From Abditibacteriaceae bacterium (lineage in GTDB: Bacteria > Armatimonadota > Abditibacteriia > Abditibacteriales > Abditibacteriaceae), in NCBI GenBank assembly GCA_019239895.1, contig JAFAZH010000005.1:1-64000 (forward strand): DNA of 64,000 bases. The letters run 5' to 3'. Of this stretch, positions 10,262 through 18,879 are shown piece after piece. A model generated the notes under the pieces. That model made no database searches. It was given only the letters and a program-made list of their open reading frames with translations, and was not told the DNA's origin. Made by a program: the position numbers and the translations under genes. Positions within the stretch are counted from its first letter, which is position 1; every line of letters begins with the position of its first letter.

Positions 10262-11800
10262 ATGGCAACCGAATTTAAGCTGCCCACTCTGGGCGAGAAT
10301 GTTGATTCCGGCACCGTCGTGCAACTTCTGGTCGCAGTCGGCGATCAGGTGGAAGAAGACCAGTCTGTGCTGGAATTGGAAACCGGAAAGTCCGTCACGG
10401 AAGTGCCTTCCAATGTGAGCGGCACCGTCAAGCAAATCTTGGTTAACGCGGGCGAGACAGTCAAGGTTGGGCAGGCTATTCTGAGCGTTGAAGGGGGTGC
10501 CGCACCAGGCGGGCCGGGAGCCAGCCAGGAAGCGGCGGCTGGTAGCGCCGCGCAAGCGACCGCTGCGGATGCCAAAGCCGAGTCGAATGGAGTCAGTGCG
10601 GCTTCGACGGGTGCCCAGTCAGCACCAGCCACTTCTAACGGCAGTGCCTCCGCCGGAGAAATCGCCCAGGCGGTTGGGCAAGAACAGCAGGGCGCTAAGG
10701 CTGAAGCCGCCGTCGGTTCTTCCCGGCCCTTCATTCCCCCGGCCAACGATGTCGCAGAGCCTCCGGCGACGGGCACCTTACCTGCTGGAGCCGCATCCAG
10801 CCCGGTACCGGGGCCAGCAGCCAGCACCAATGGCAGTACACCAGTATCCACGGCAACCGCAGTGCAGCAACCCACACCCGTCAGCCATGATCCGGCTCCG
10901 GCAGCCCCTTCGGTGCGGCGTCTGGCGCGGGAAATCGGCGTAGACATTCATCAGGTCAAAGGCTCTGGGCTTGGTGGGCGCATCTCGGAGGAGGATGTTA
11001 AGAACCTCTCTAAAAAGCTATTAACGCAGGCCGCCGCTGCGCCCGCAGCTACAGCCGGGGCCATCCCCTCGATTGCTTTACCAGACTTCTCAAAGTGGGG
11101 CCAGGTCGAGCGTCAGCCACTCAGTGGTGTCCGACGGGCCACCGCTGACCAGATGGCACGCTCCTGGGCAACTGTGCCGCATGTGACACAATTCGATAAA
11201 GCCGATATTACCGAACTGGAAGAGTTGCGCAAACGCTACTCCAAGCAAGCTGAAAGTGCGGGGGGTAAGCTGACGGTTACAGCGATTATTCTCAAAATCC
11301 TGGTGGGCGCGTTGCGTCGGTTTCCCCAATTTAATTCCAGCCTCGACTTAGCCGCTAATGAATTGGTGCTGAAAAAGTATTATCACATTGGCGTGGCGGT
11401 TGACACGGAACATGGGCTGTTAGTACCGATTATCCGCGACGTGGATAAGAAGAACATTATTGAGCTTTCGGTGGAGCTAGGTCAGGTTGCCGAACGTGCC
11501 CGCAATCGCAAGATTGGCCTGGAAGATATGCTGGGTGGCTCTTTAACCGTGACGAACCTGGGCGGCATCGGCGGCACATCGTTTACCCCCATTGTCAACG
11601 CACCCGAAGTTGCTATTTTGGGCGTAGCGCGTGCCAGCTTTGAGCCAGTTTATAAAGAGGGCGAGTTCCAGCCCCGCCTGATGCTGCCCCTCGCGCTTTC
11701 CTATGACCATCGCGTCATTGACGGTGCCGATGGTGCCCGCTTCCTGCGCTGGGTCGCCAACGCCCTGGAACAACCATTCTTAATGTCCCTTGAAGGTTAA
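10262..11800 (+). CDS. aceF: Pyruvate dehydrogenase E2, dihydrolipoamide acetyltransferase
   Basis: Core of the pyruvate dehydrogenase complex, transferring acetyl from its lipoyl arm to CoA. The protein has 512 residues in three domains: one N-terminal lipoyl domain (1-80) with lipoyl Lys43 in LELETGKSVTEVPS, a peripheral-subunit-binding domain near 215-255 (SVRRLAREIGVDIHQVKGSG), and a catalytic CAT domain from about 285. His483 and Asp487 of DHRVIDG lie near the C-terminus. A long Ala/Pro/Ser/Gly-rich flexible linker (about 80-210) joins the first two. It starts 33 bases after aceE. A 29-bp inverted repeat lies between it and lpd. Only a single lipoyl domain is present, against three in E. 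coli. Confidence 0.95.
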   Translation: MATEFKLPTLGENVDSGTVVQLLVAVGDQVEEDQSVLELETGKSVTEVPSNVSGTVKQILVNAGETVKVGQAILSVEGGAAPGGPGASQEAAAGSAAQATAADAKAESNGVSAASTGAQSAPATSNGSASAGEIAQAVGQEQQGAKAEAAVGSSRPFIPPANDVAEPPATGTLPAGAASSPVPGPAASTNGSTPVSTATAVQQPTPVSHDPAPAAPSVRRLAREIGVDIHQVKGSGLGGRISEEDVKNLSKKLLTQAAAAPAATAGAIPSIALPDFSKWGQVERQPLSGVRRATADQMARSWATVPHVTQFDKADITELEELRKRYSKQAESAGGKLTVTAIILKILVGALRRFPQFNSSLDLAANELVLKKYYHIGVAVDTEHGLLVPIIRDVDKKNIIELSVELGQVAERARNRKIGLEDMLGGSLTVTNLGGIGGTSFTPIVNAPEVAILGVARASFEPVYKEGEFQPRLMLPLALSYDHRVIDGADGARFLRWVANALEQPFLMSLEG

Positions 11801-11804
11801 TTTT

Positions 11805-11944
11805 AACCACGAATGAACACTAATAAACACCAAATAGAGGATAGAGAATCGAAGATAGAAGATCGCGTATTATAGCATCTTGTATCTAAATATCCAATAT
11901 CAAGTATCCGAATTATTGGTGTTTATTAGTGTTCATTCGTGGTT
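11805..11944. repeat. Inverted repeat with 29-bp perfect arms
   Basis: Arms 11805-11833 and 11916-11944 are exact complements (aaccacgaatgaacac... against ...gttcattcgtggtt). The 82-base AT-rich centre shows no gene. It begins four bases after the aceF stop. The right arm carries a GTG in frame with lpd that should not be taken as its start. It may attenuate or terminate transcription between aceF and lpd, or be a mobile palindrome. Confidence 0.8.
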
Positions 11945-11956
11945 CCAATACAAGGT

Positions 11957-13381
11957 ATGAGCGAAAGTAATCACACACAATTGGCGGTTATCGGTGGCGG
12001 GCCGGGAGGTTACGCCGCCGCTTTTTTTGCGGCTGATATGGGGCTGGAAGTCACCCTGATTGACTTGGAAGTGAATCCCGGTGGCGTGTGCCTTTATCGG
12101 GGCTGCATCCCGTCCAAGACCCTCTTGCACGCGGCCAAAGTGCTGACCGAAGCGCGGGAGGCGAGTCATTTTGGCATCGAGTTCTCTAAGCCCAAAATTG
12201 ATTTGGAAAAGCTGCGCGGCTGGGAATTGGGTGTCGTGCAAAAGATGACGGGCGGTTTGGGCGAATTAACCCGCTTGCGCAAGGTGCGTTATATTCAGGG
12301 GCGCGCGAGGTTTGTTAATCCGACTACAGTGGAGATTCAAGCTGCCGCTGGCGATACGCAACGACTCACCTTCGACCATGCCATTTTAGCCACTGGGTCG
12401 CGTCCCGCTAAGGTGCCGGGGCTTTCGATAGATAGCCCGCGTGTTATGGATTCCACAGGTGCCCTCATGCTGCCGGATGTTCCGAAGAGCTTGCTCGTCA
12501 TCGGCGGCGGCTATATCGGCCTGGAATTGGGCACGGTTTATAATGCTCTGGGCAGTGCCGTGACCGTCGTGGAAATGACAGGCGGATTGTTGCCGGGAGC
12601 CGACCGCGATTTAGTCAGAATCCTGGCCAAACGCCTGGAAGCCCAGTTCCACTCCATTCTCCTCAACACCAAAGTGCTAAGCTTGAACGAAGAGAAAAAG
12701 GGTATACGCGTTAAGCTGGAAGATGCCGATGGCAAGCAGACGGAGCAATTGTTCGAGAAGGTGCTTATCTCGGTTGGTCGCGTGCCTAATTCGCAGGACT
12801 TGGGCTTGGAGAACACCAAAATTGAGGTTGACCGGCGCGGCTTTGTCCTTATTGATGGGCAGCGCCGTACGGCGGAGCCAACTATCTATGCTATCGGCGA
12901 TATTGCCGGAGAACCGATGCTCGCGCACAAAGCTTCGCATGAAGGGCGCACCGCAGTGGAAGCGATTATGGGCCATAAAGTGGCCTTCGAGCCGAATGCC
13001 ATTCCCGCTGTCGTCTTTACCGATCCTGAAATTGCCTGGTGTGGTTTAACTGAGACCCAGGCCAAGAAAGATAATCGTGCAGTGAAGGTGGCAAGGTTCC
13101 CCTGGGCCGCTTCGGGTCGTGCCACCACCTTAGACCGCAACGATGGTGTGACCAAATTGCTGATAGACCCGGAAACCGAACGCGTTTTAGGAGTTGGCAT
13201 TGCCGGATCGGGCGCAGGCGAATTGATTGCCGAAGGCGTTCTGGCAGTCGAAATGGCGGCCCTGGCCTCGGATGTGGAAATGACCATCCATCCCCACCCG
13301 ACTCTTTCGGAAACGGTCATGGAATCCGCTGAAGTATTTTTTGGGCATAGCACAGACTTCTACCAAAAGCGGCGCAGTTAA
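11957..13381 (+). CDS. lpd: Dihydrolipoyl dehydrogenase (E3), first copy
   Basis: Flavoprotein that reoxidises dihydrolipoamide of the pyruvate dehydrogenase complex with NAD+. The ATG at 11957 gives 474 residues, the normal E3 length. The FAD fold VIGGGPGGYAAAFFAADMG lies at 11-29. The redox-active pair is Cys45/Cys50 in GGVCLYRGCIPSKT. The NAD fold is VIGGGYIGLELGTVYNALG, and the second FAD motif is YAIGDIAGEPMLAHKA. The active-site His447 and Glu452 lie in HPHPTLSE. It follows aceF after an inverted repeat and precedes a second, longer lpd, so one of the two may serve another 2-oxoacid complex or a lipoylated protein elsewhere. Confidence 0.94.
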   Translation: MSESNHTQLAVIGGGPGGYAAAFFAADMGLEVTLIDLEVNPGGVCLYRGCIPSKTLLHAAKVLTEAREASHFGIEFSKPKIDLEKLRGWELGVVQKMTGGLGELTRLRKVRYIQGRARFVNPTTVEIQAAAGDTQRLTFDHAILATGSRPAKVPGLSIDSPRVMDSTGALMLPDVPKSLLVIGGGYIGLELGTVYNALGSAVTVVEMTGGLLPGADRDLVRILAKRLEAQFHSILLNTKVLSLNEEKKGIRVKLEDADGKQTEQLFEKVLISVGRVPNSQDLGLENTKIEVDRRGFVLIDGQRRTAEPTIYAIGDIAGEPMLAHKASHEGRTAVEAIMGHKVAFEPNAIPAVVFTDPEIAWCGLTETQAKKDNRAVKVARFPWAASGRATTLDRNDGVTKLLIDPETERVLGVGIAGSGAGELIAEGVLAVEMAALASDVEMTIHPHPTLSETVMESAEVFFGHSTDFYQKRRS

Positions 13382-13383
13382 AC

Positions 13384-13405
13384 ACCCGCTGCTTTAGCGG
13401 CGGGT
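13384..13405. repeat. Short hairpin of the gctgctttagcgg family
   Basis: Three bases after the first lpd stop, acccgctgctttagcggcgggt folds as ACCCGC/GCGGGT, or alternatively CCGCT/AGCGG. Two closely related copies with gtggg in place of cgggt are the outer arms of the element at 30997-31123. So this is a dispersed repeat, here as a single hairpin between the two lpd genes. It has no T-tract and is not a typical terminator. Confidence 0.6.
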
Positions 13406-13415
13406 TCCCTCTCCT

Positions 13416-15011
13416 ATGAATGATGACCCTGCTACAACCCATCAAATCAATCCAGTTGTAGCTGCCGAGTCCGAGACGGCTTCGGAAACAGCTCCTCTCA
13501 CGGAAGAAGAAACACTGGTATTACCCGTTGCCGACGAACTCGAAGCGGACCCCATTCCAGAGATTGACCCGGAGTCCATCGTCGAAGCCGCCGAGCAATT
13601 GCTGCGCGAAGCGGTGCCGCACGATTATGATGTGTTGGTGATCGGAGCCGGACCGGGCGGTTATGTGGCGGCGATTCGGGCGGCGCAACTGGGTGCTCGC
13701 GTGGGGTTAGTGGAAGAGCGCGAGATTGGCGGCGTTTGCTTGAATCGCGGCTGTATCCCAACCAAGACCCTGCTGGAATCGGTGGACGTGTTGCGCTTGA
13801 TGCGTCGGGCAAGTGAGTATGGCATTACTGTCGAGGGCAGTTTTCGTCCCGACTTTACCGCGATGAACGTCCGTCGGCATGAGGTTATCCAGCAGTTACG
13901 CGACAACGTGAGCCATCTGTTGGAAGCCAACGGGGTCAGCATCATTTTGGGTCGGGCACGATTTGTGGAAGGGCATTCGGTCGAGATTACCGATGCAGCA
14001 GGAGCCACGCGGCGCGTGCTGGCCGTGAATGTGATTATTGCCACTGGCTCATTGCCGCAACGCTTGCCCATTCCTGGTAATGACCTGCCGGGCGTTCTGA
14101 CTTCCGATGAGCTATTACAACAAAACACCCTCCCTAAGCATCTGCTCGTGGTTGGTGGGGGGGCGGTGGGGGTTGAGTTCGCTTATCTCTACCGTGAACT
14201 GGGCACGCGTGCGACACTCTTAGAAATGTCGCCTGCCATTTTGCCCCAGGAAGATAAGGATATTAGCCAGGAAATGACGCGCCTGTTGCAAGCGCGTGGG
14301 GTGAACATTGTCGCCGGGGCCAAACTCAAAGAGATTAAGCAGCATGGCGAAAATCTCGATATTATCTATACCCAGGATGAGCAAGAGCAGACGATAACCG
14401 CAGAGCAGGTGCTATTAGCTGCTGGACGACGGGCCAATACAGAAGGGTTAAGGCTGGATACGGTAGGTATTAAGCAGGAGAAAGGCAAAATCCTGGTGGA
14501 CGAAAGCTGCGAGACCAATGTGGGCGGCGTTTATGCTATCGGTGACTGTGTCCGCGACTTTGGTTGGGCGCACCTCGCCAGTGCCGAAGGCAAGATGGTC
14601 GCCGAGCGTATCACAAGCCACGATACCCAAATTGATCTCAAGCATGTGCCAAGCTGCTATTACACTCATCCTGAAATCGCCAGCGTGGGGCAAACTGAAG
14701 CCCAGGCCAAACAGGGCGGCATCGCAACTCGCGTGGGAGTTTTCCATTTTCGGGCTAACGGCAAAGCGGCCTCGGCAGGCGACCATGATGGTTTTGTCAA
14801 AGTAGTCGTAGATGATGCCACCGACAAACTGCTGGGCTGCCAGATTATCGGGCCACGTGCCACCGATCTTATCAATGAAGCGGTCTTAGCTCTCAAGACC
14901 GGACAGACGGTGGAAGAGATGGTTGGCGCGATTCATGCTCATCCAACCTTTAGCGAAGCGTTGCCCGAAGCAGCCCTGATGGCACGCCATCAGCAGCAAA
15001 TGGCCGACTAA
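13416..15011 (+). CDS. lpd: Dihydrolipoyl dehydrogenase (E3), second copy with acidic N-terminal extension
   Basis: The enzyme core (about residues 68-531) is a full E3. It has the FAD fold DVLVIGAGPGGYVAAIRAAQ, redox pair Cys108/Cys113 in GGVCLNRGCIPTKT, an NAD fold with GGGAVGVEFAYLY, YAIGDCVRDFGWAHLASAEG, and the HAHPTFSEAL active-site motif. Residues 1-66 form an extra acidic tail: 18 Asp/Glu, one Arg and no Lys. It is Pro/Ala-rich and probably disordered. Some E3 proteins carry an N-terminal lipoyl domain, but this tail has no lysine to lipoylate. It starts 34 bases after the other lpd. The two proteins are clearly diverged, not a recent tandem duplication. Likely roles are a specialised E3 of this complex or of other 2-oxoacid complexes. 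Confidence 0.92.
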   Translation: MNDDPATTHQINPVVAAESETASETAPLTEEETLVLPVADELEADPIPEIDPESIVEAAEQLLREAVPHDYDVLVIGAGPGGYVAAIRAAQLGARVGLVEEREIGGVCLNRGCIPTKTLLESVDVLRLMRRASEYGITVEGSFRPDFTAMNVRRHEVIQQLRDNVSHLLEANGVSIILGRARFVEGHSVEITDAAGATRRVLAVNVIIATGSLPQRLPIPGNDLPGVLTSDELLQQNTLPKHLLVVGGGAVGVEFAYLYRELGTRATLLEMSPAILPQEDKDISQEMTRLLQARGVNIVAGAKLKEIKQHGENLDIIYTQDEQEQTITAEQVLLAAGRRANTEGLRLDTVGIKQEKGKILVDESCETNVGGVYAIGDCVRDFGWAHLASAEGKMVAERITSHDTQIDLKHVPSCYYTHPEIASVGQTEAQAKQGGIATRVGVFHFRANGKAASAGDHDGFVKVVVDDATDKLLGCQIIGPRATDLINEAVLALKTGQTVEEMVGAIHAHPTFSEALPEAALMARHQQQMAD

Positions 15012-15045
15012 TTGCAGACTTTATCATTCTTGGAATAGGGCCTTC

Positions 15046-15330
15046 ATGAAAATCCGCATTCAGTTGCAGTTGATGAATCATCAGATAGATGAAACGGCAG
15101 AGGGACAGGATGCCGCTGCGCTGCTGCACTTTGCGAAGCAGGAAACGGCCCGGCGAGCACCCTTTCTGGTGCGCGGCATTATCAATGGCATGAGCGATAT
15201 GGGATTTGCCGGGGAAGCGGTGAAGCGGTCGAACCAGGCCAGTGGACGCCATGACCCGCCACCCCAATCGCCGCAGGATTTTATTGATTGGGCGGTCAAT
15301 CGTGGTATAGTCACAATATTGGAACCGTAA
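15046..15330 (+). CDS. Hypothetical protein, 94 residues
   Basis: Not recognised. The protein has 94 residues, starting MKIRIQLQLMNHQIDE, soluble, with no Cys and no membrane segment. A Pro/Gln patch (DPPPQSPQDF) sits near 70-79. The open frame starts 34 bases after lpd and is co-directional. The upstream atagggcc gives only a weak ribosome site. Codon positions look coding, and a frame of this length in an otherwise gene-sized gap supports it moderately. The 279 bases that follow, up to grpE, show no gene and no clear hairpin. Confidence 0.5.
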   Translation: MKIRIQLQLMNHQIDETAEGQDAAALLHFAKQETARRAPFLVRGIINGMSDMGFAGEAVKRSNQASGRHDPPPQSPQDFIDWAVNRGIVTILEP

Positions 15331-15609
15331 TCGGGATCAGGTGAGTTTGGGTGCCGGGCGAATGGGGCTTGATACCTTAGCTGTACTTGAGGCGCACGGA
15401 GCCATCCTGAAATTTGTTAAACTTTAGGCAACAACTGGTCATTAGCACCTTGACTGCCTGGCTGTTGTCTGGTTATAACTTTTCTAACCACGAGAACTTT
15501 TGCAGGCGATAGAGCTTAAATCCAAATGGGATGTCTTGATTGGTATCCATCCAGACACCATCCATAACAGTTTGCAGTTCAAAATAAGCCAGAGATAGGG
15601 AAACAAGTC

Positions 15610-16254
15610 ATGGTTCGTTTACCCAAGTTGTTTGCAGAGACTACAGACGATACAGAAGACAACGCAAGTGGGGCCACTCCATCCAATGCGTCCGCTGCGC
15701 CCAGTCGTTTTGGGTTGGGCGCACCGCGCGGCTCGCAGGATATGAATGACCAACTCTCGGACATTCGTGGCGCGATGGAGTTAATCTATAGTGAGATTAA
15801 GCAGGTCAATGAGCGTGAGTCCACCCAGGAAAAGGTCTTCAACACGCTTTATTCTGAGCTAAACGACTATAAGAACGACTTTATTTATGAGCGTTTGAAG
15901 CCGGTGGTGCGTCCCTTACTGTTTCTCTATGATTCCCTGGAGCAGTTCGATGAGGAAGTCGCCTCTTTTGAACGACCCTCTCAGGAAGAGCGACGGGCAG
16001 GCATGTCGCCCAGCCTGGTGCGCCAGAATGTCTCCTACTTTAAGGAGCAATTGGTGGAAGCCTTGCGCATCTGTGAGGTAACGCTCATGGACCGGCCAGA
16101 AGGCGAGTTTGATCCGAAATTGCATAAAGCGGTCGAAGTCTTGCCCGTCGAGGCTGACCAGGATCGTAAAATACAGAAGGTGATTCGCAACGGGTGGTAT
16201 CTGAATAACCAACTGCTGCGGCCCGCCGAAGTTGTCATAGGAAGGAAGAAGTAG
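15610..16254 (+). CDS. grpE: GrpE-type nucleotide exchange factor
   Basis: Cochaperone that releases ADP from Hsp70. The protein has 214 residues. A low-complexity N-terminus (1-50) is followed by a predicted long helical region (about 50-125) rich in Glu, Lys and Gln that would form the GrpE dimer stalk. The C-terminal beta domain is clear: LHKAVEVLPVEADQDRKIQKVIRNGWY, then NNQLLRPAEVVIGRKK, matching the GrpE signature of G-Y/W, LLRPA and V.VG. The N-terminal part is diverged from housekeeping GrpE. The gene precedes a short Hsp70 and a J-like protein in the same direction, so it probably serves that dedicated Hsp70. Confidence 0.85.
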   Translation: MVRLPKLFAETTDDTEDNASGATPSNASAAPSRFGLGAPRGSQDMNDQLSDIRGAMELIYSEIKQVNERESTQEKVFNTLYSELNDYKNDFIYERLKPVVRPLLFLYDSLEQFDEEVASFERPSQEERRAGMSPSLVRQNVSYFKEQLVEALRICEVTLMDRPEGEFDPKLHKAVEVLPVEADQDRKIQKVIRNGWYLNNQLLRPAEVVIGRKK

Positions 16255-16365
16255 ACGTATGAAGCATGAATCACGGGGAATGCAGGCGTGGCCCTCTGGC
16301 TGGCTTGTTGATAAATCCCCGTTGCTCCTTATCGCTGGTTTTATGATTTTGCAGGGAGGCGTATC

Positions 16366-17901
16366 TTGGGTCGCGCAGTCGGAATAGATCTTGGAACAAC
16401 TTATAGTGCCGTCGCTATGGTGGACGAGTTTGGCAAGCCCACGGTGATTAAAAACACCGATGGCCAGACGACTACGCCTTCTGTTGTCTTTGTAGACCCG
16501 CCCAACTATGTAGTTGGCGAAGTGGCCCTGCAAAGCACCATGACCGACCCGCAACGCGTCGCTCAGTTTGTGAAGCGTTTTATGGGTGTGGCCGACTACC
16601 GCGTCAATGTGGCGGGGCAAAGCTTTTCGCCAGAGTTTATCTCCTCGGTGATCTTGCGCAAGATTGTCCAGGAAGCGCAGGATAGCCTGGGCGAAGACAT
16701 CACTTCGGCGGTTATCACGGTGCCAGCCTATTTCACCGAAGCGCAACGCCACGCCACCTATGAATCGGGGCAGTTGGCAGGCTTGAATGTCTTGCGCATC
16801 ATTAACGAGCCGACAGCCGCCGCCCTGAGCTATGGCATTGCGCGCCGGGGCCAGCAACGCAACATCCTGGTTTATGACTTAGGTGGCGGCACTTTCGATG
16901 TCACCATTCTGGCGATTGACAGCGATTCCTTAAACGTGGTCGCCGTGGGCGGTGATCCTCAGTTGGGCGGTAAAGACTGGGACGACCGCATCATGAACTA
17001 TATTGAAGAAGAACTCAAAGAGAAGTTCGGCTATGAGATGGAAACCGATGCTTCGCTCGAAGCCGAACTCCGCTTGAAAGCCGAAGCCGCCAAGCGACAG
17101 CTAACGGGGCGTCCTTCGGTGCCGATCACCTTTAAGGCCAAGCGCACGATCTCGACAGGCAGCGGCAACATGGACACCTTTATCCCGGTGCGGGTGGAAT
17201 TAACGCGCCAGAAGTTTGAGGAGATCACCAACGACCTGTTGGGCAAGACGCAGTTACTGGTGGAAAGTGTGCTGCACCAGGCGGGCCTAAACTGGGACGA
17301 TATTAGCGAAACCCTCTGTGTAGGTGGTAGCTCGCGGATGCCAATGGTGCGGGAGATGTTAACCAGTGTTTCCGGTCGTCGCCCCTTATTACATGATCCC
17401 GATGAGTGTGTGGCCAAAGGCGCGGCGTTGCAGGCGGCCTTGCTTTCCAAGGATGAAACGGTGGAAGAAGTCAACGTGGGGCATGTGCTATCCCACTCGC
17501 TGGGCGTGGCCACCGCACGGGATGGCCGCACCATGATTGACCATGTCATTCCGGCTCTGACGCCCCTGCCCTGCGCCCAGATGCGCGAAGGTTATACCAC
17601 GACAATGGACAGTCAGAGCACGGTGCAGGTGCGGATTTATGAAGGCGAGAGCACCGACCCGGATGCTTATGCCAACGGGCCAATTGGCGTGTTTAACTTA
17701 GACGTGAACCCGCCCCGCCCCAAGGGTCAGCCCAAGATTAGCGTGGAATTTCGCTGCGATGAGAACGGGCGCATTATCGCTTTAGCGCGTGACCGGGATA
17801 CCGGCAAGGAAAGTCGCACCATGATCTCCCTGCAAGGAGAGCGCAGCAATGCAGAGATTGAGGAAGAGGCGATGTTGATGTCGCAAGCCATTATCTCTTA
17901 A
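16366..17901 (+). CDS. Short Hsp70 (DnaK-like) chaperone
   Basis: ATP-dependent Hsp70 family protein of 511 residues, against about 640 for DnaK. The nucleotide-binding domain is complete: GIDLGTTYSAVAMVDEFG (6-23), phosphate-2 motif VYDLGGGTFDVTIL (169-182), INEPTAAALSYG (146-157), and the adenosine motif VGGSSRMPMVREML near 318-331. Only about 145 residues follow it, enough for a beta substrate-binding domain but not the helical lid, and the C-terminal EEVD-like tail is absent. The start is TTG, supported by agggaggcgtatc directly upstream. It lies between grpE and a J-like membrane protein, forming a dedicated chaperone module rather than the housekeeping dnaKJ. Confidence 0.88.
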   Translation: MGRAVGIDLGTTYSAVAMVDEFGKPTVIKNTDGQTTTPSVVFVDPPNYVVGEVALQSTMTDPQRVAQFVKRFMGVADYRVNVAGQSFSPEFISSVILRKIVQEAQDSLGEDITSAVITVPAYFTEAQRHATYESGQLAGLNVLRIINEPTAAALSYGIARRGQQRNILVYDLGGGTFDVTILAIDSDSLNVVAVGGDPQLGGKDWDDRIMNYIEEELKEKFGYEMETDASLEAELRLKAEAAKRQLTGRPSVPITFKAKRTISTGSGNMDTFIPVRVELTRQKFEEITNDLLGKTQLLVESVLHQAGLNWDDISETLCVGGSSRMPMVREMLTSVSGRRPLLHDPDECVAKGAALQAALLSKDETVEEVNVGHVLSHSLGVATARDGRTMIDHVIPALTPLPCAQMREGYTTTMDSQSTVQVRIYEGESTDPDAYANGPIGVFNLDVNPPRPKGQPKISVEFRCDENGRIIALARDRDTGKESRTMISLQGERSNAEIEEEAMLMSQAIIS

Positions 17902-18028
17902 TTTCTGTCATAATATCTGTGGCGTCTTGGATGTAGTTATGTCGCTTCACAGCCAGGTTGTTGCCGCCAATCGTTATAGCCATTATCATAGTCAGTGAGT
18001 AACTACTAAACACAGAAAGGATGGTCGC

Positions 18029-18643
18029 ATGGCAGATTCTAACGGCTCCAGTGTCGCCGCTGCTGTAAAGCCCGATGGGTTCGTAGATTATTATCAATTA
18101 CTGGGCGTTTCCAGCAATACGGACTCCGAACAACTCCAAACGCGCATCAACGAGCTATACAGTGAAGCTCAGGCGAATCGCAACCATCGCCAGATGGAGA
18201 AGCGCCGCGAGTATGAAACCCTCTTAGAGATGCTGCCCCAGGCGCGCAATATCTTGTTGGACGATGACAAACGGGCACGCTACGATGCCTATGCCACCCA
18301 GGTCCAGCGCGGGATTGCGACCACGAGTTTTGCGACCTTTCTCAGCCAGCTCAGCAACCGCAGCATGGCCGACCCGGATCGTGTGGATGTGTTAGGCGTG
18401 GCCGAAACCCCCAGCACCCGCCCCGACCGCCCAAAGTCCGGCGCAGCCAAAAAGAAAGGCCCCTCTGAACGCGCCCGCACCTCGCTCATCGGCACCGCCA
18501 TCAGCGTGATTATTTTCTTCTTTATCGCGGTAGTCACCTATGCCGTAAAGAAGGACATGGGCCTCGCCGTCCTCATCGGTGCCCTCGTCGGCGTCATCGC
18601 CTGGTTTGTGACACATCGCCCCAGCGATAAGATTTCGACTTAA
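18029..18643 (+). CDS. J-domain-like membrane protein lacking HPD
   Basis: The protein has 204 residues. Residues 19-88 resemble a J domain (DYYQLLGVSSNTDSEQL... and ILLDDDKRARYDAYA), but the HPD tripeptide that stimulates Hsp70 ATPase is missing. That loop reads AQANRNHRQMEKRR. A polar Lys/Arg-rich linker (about 130-150) leads to two membrane helices at about 151-173 and 177-195. It is therefore a J-like protein anchored in the membrane with the J region in the cytoplasm. A ribosome site (cagaaaggatgg) precedes the ATG. It follows the short Hsp70, and a strong terminator 18 bases after its stop ends the module. It may recruit or hold the Hsp70 at the membrane without catalysing its cycle. 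Confidence 0.8.
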   Translation: MADSNGSSVAAAVKPDGFVDYYQLLGVSSNTDSEQLQTRINELYSEAQANRNHRQMEKRREYETLLEMLPQARNILLDDDKRARYDAYATQVQRGIATTSFATFLSQLSNRSMADPDRVDVLGVAETPSTRPDRPKSGAAKKKGPSERARTSLIGTAISVIIFFFIAVVTYAVKKDMGLAVLIGALVGVIAWFVTHRPSDKIST

Positions 18644-18660
18644 CCTATCACTCCCTAAAT

Positions 18661-18691
18661 AAAAGCCGCTGCCTACACGCAGCGGCTTTTT
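18661..18691 (+). terminator. Rho-independent terminator
   Basis: A perfect 12-bp stem, AAAAGCCGCTGC (18661-18672) with GCAGCGGCTTTT (18679-18690) and a six-base loop, ends in a run of T. It closes the grpE-Hsp70-J module. The A-run on the left arm also allows it to work on the opposite strand. Confidence 0.9.
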
Positions 18692-18879
18692 GCTGTTTAA
18701 CATAGAATACCTTGGTTAAGCTACTCCTATAAATACTGTAGTCCAAGTTAAGTGTCCTGTTGGGGAGCAATGTTCGATAATAAACTACAACAACCCTTAC
18801 TTTCTTTATCACATAAGACACTGAATATGATGTTATTTTGATGCACGCGGCCTGACGATAAATTTATGGAGCTACTATC

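Noticed and set aside
11939..11956. GTG at 11939 as start of the first lpd
   Set aside because: It lies within the repeat arm. The ATG at 11957 puts the FAD fold at the usual position.
13416..13620. Lipoyl domain at the N-terminus of the second lpd
   Set aside because: No lysine is present in the first 66 residues and no beta-barrel-like pattern is visible, so it cannot be a lipoyl carrier.
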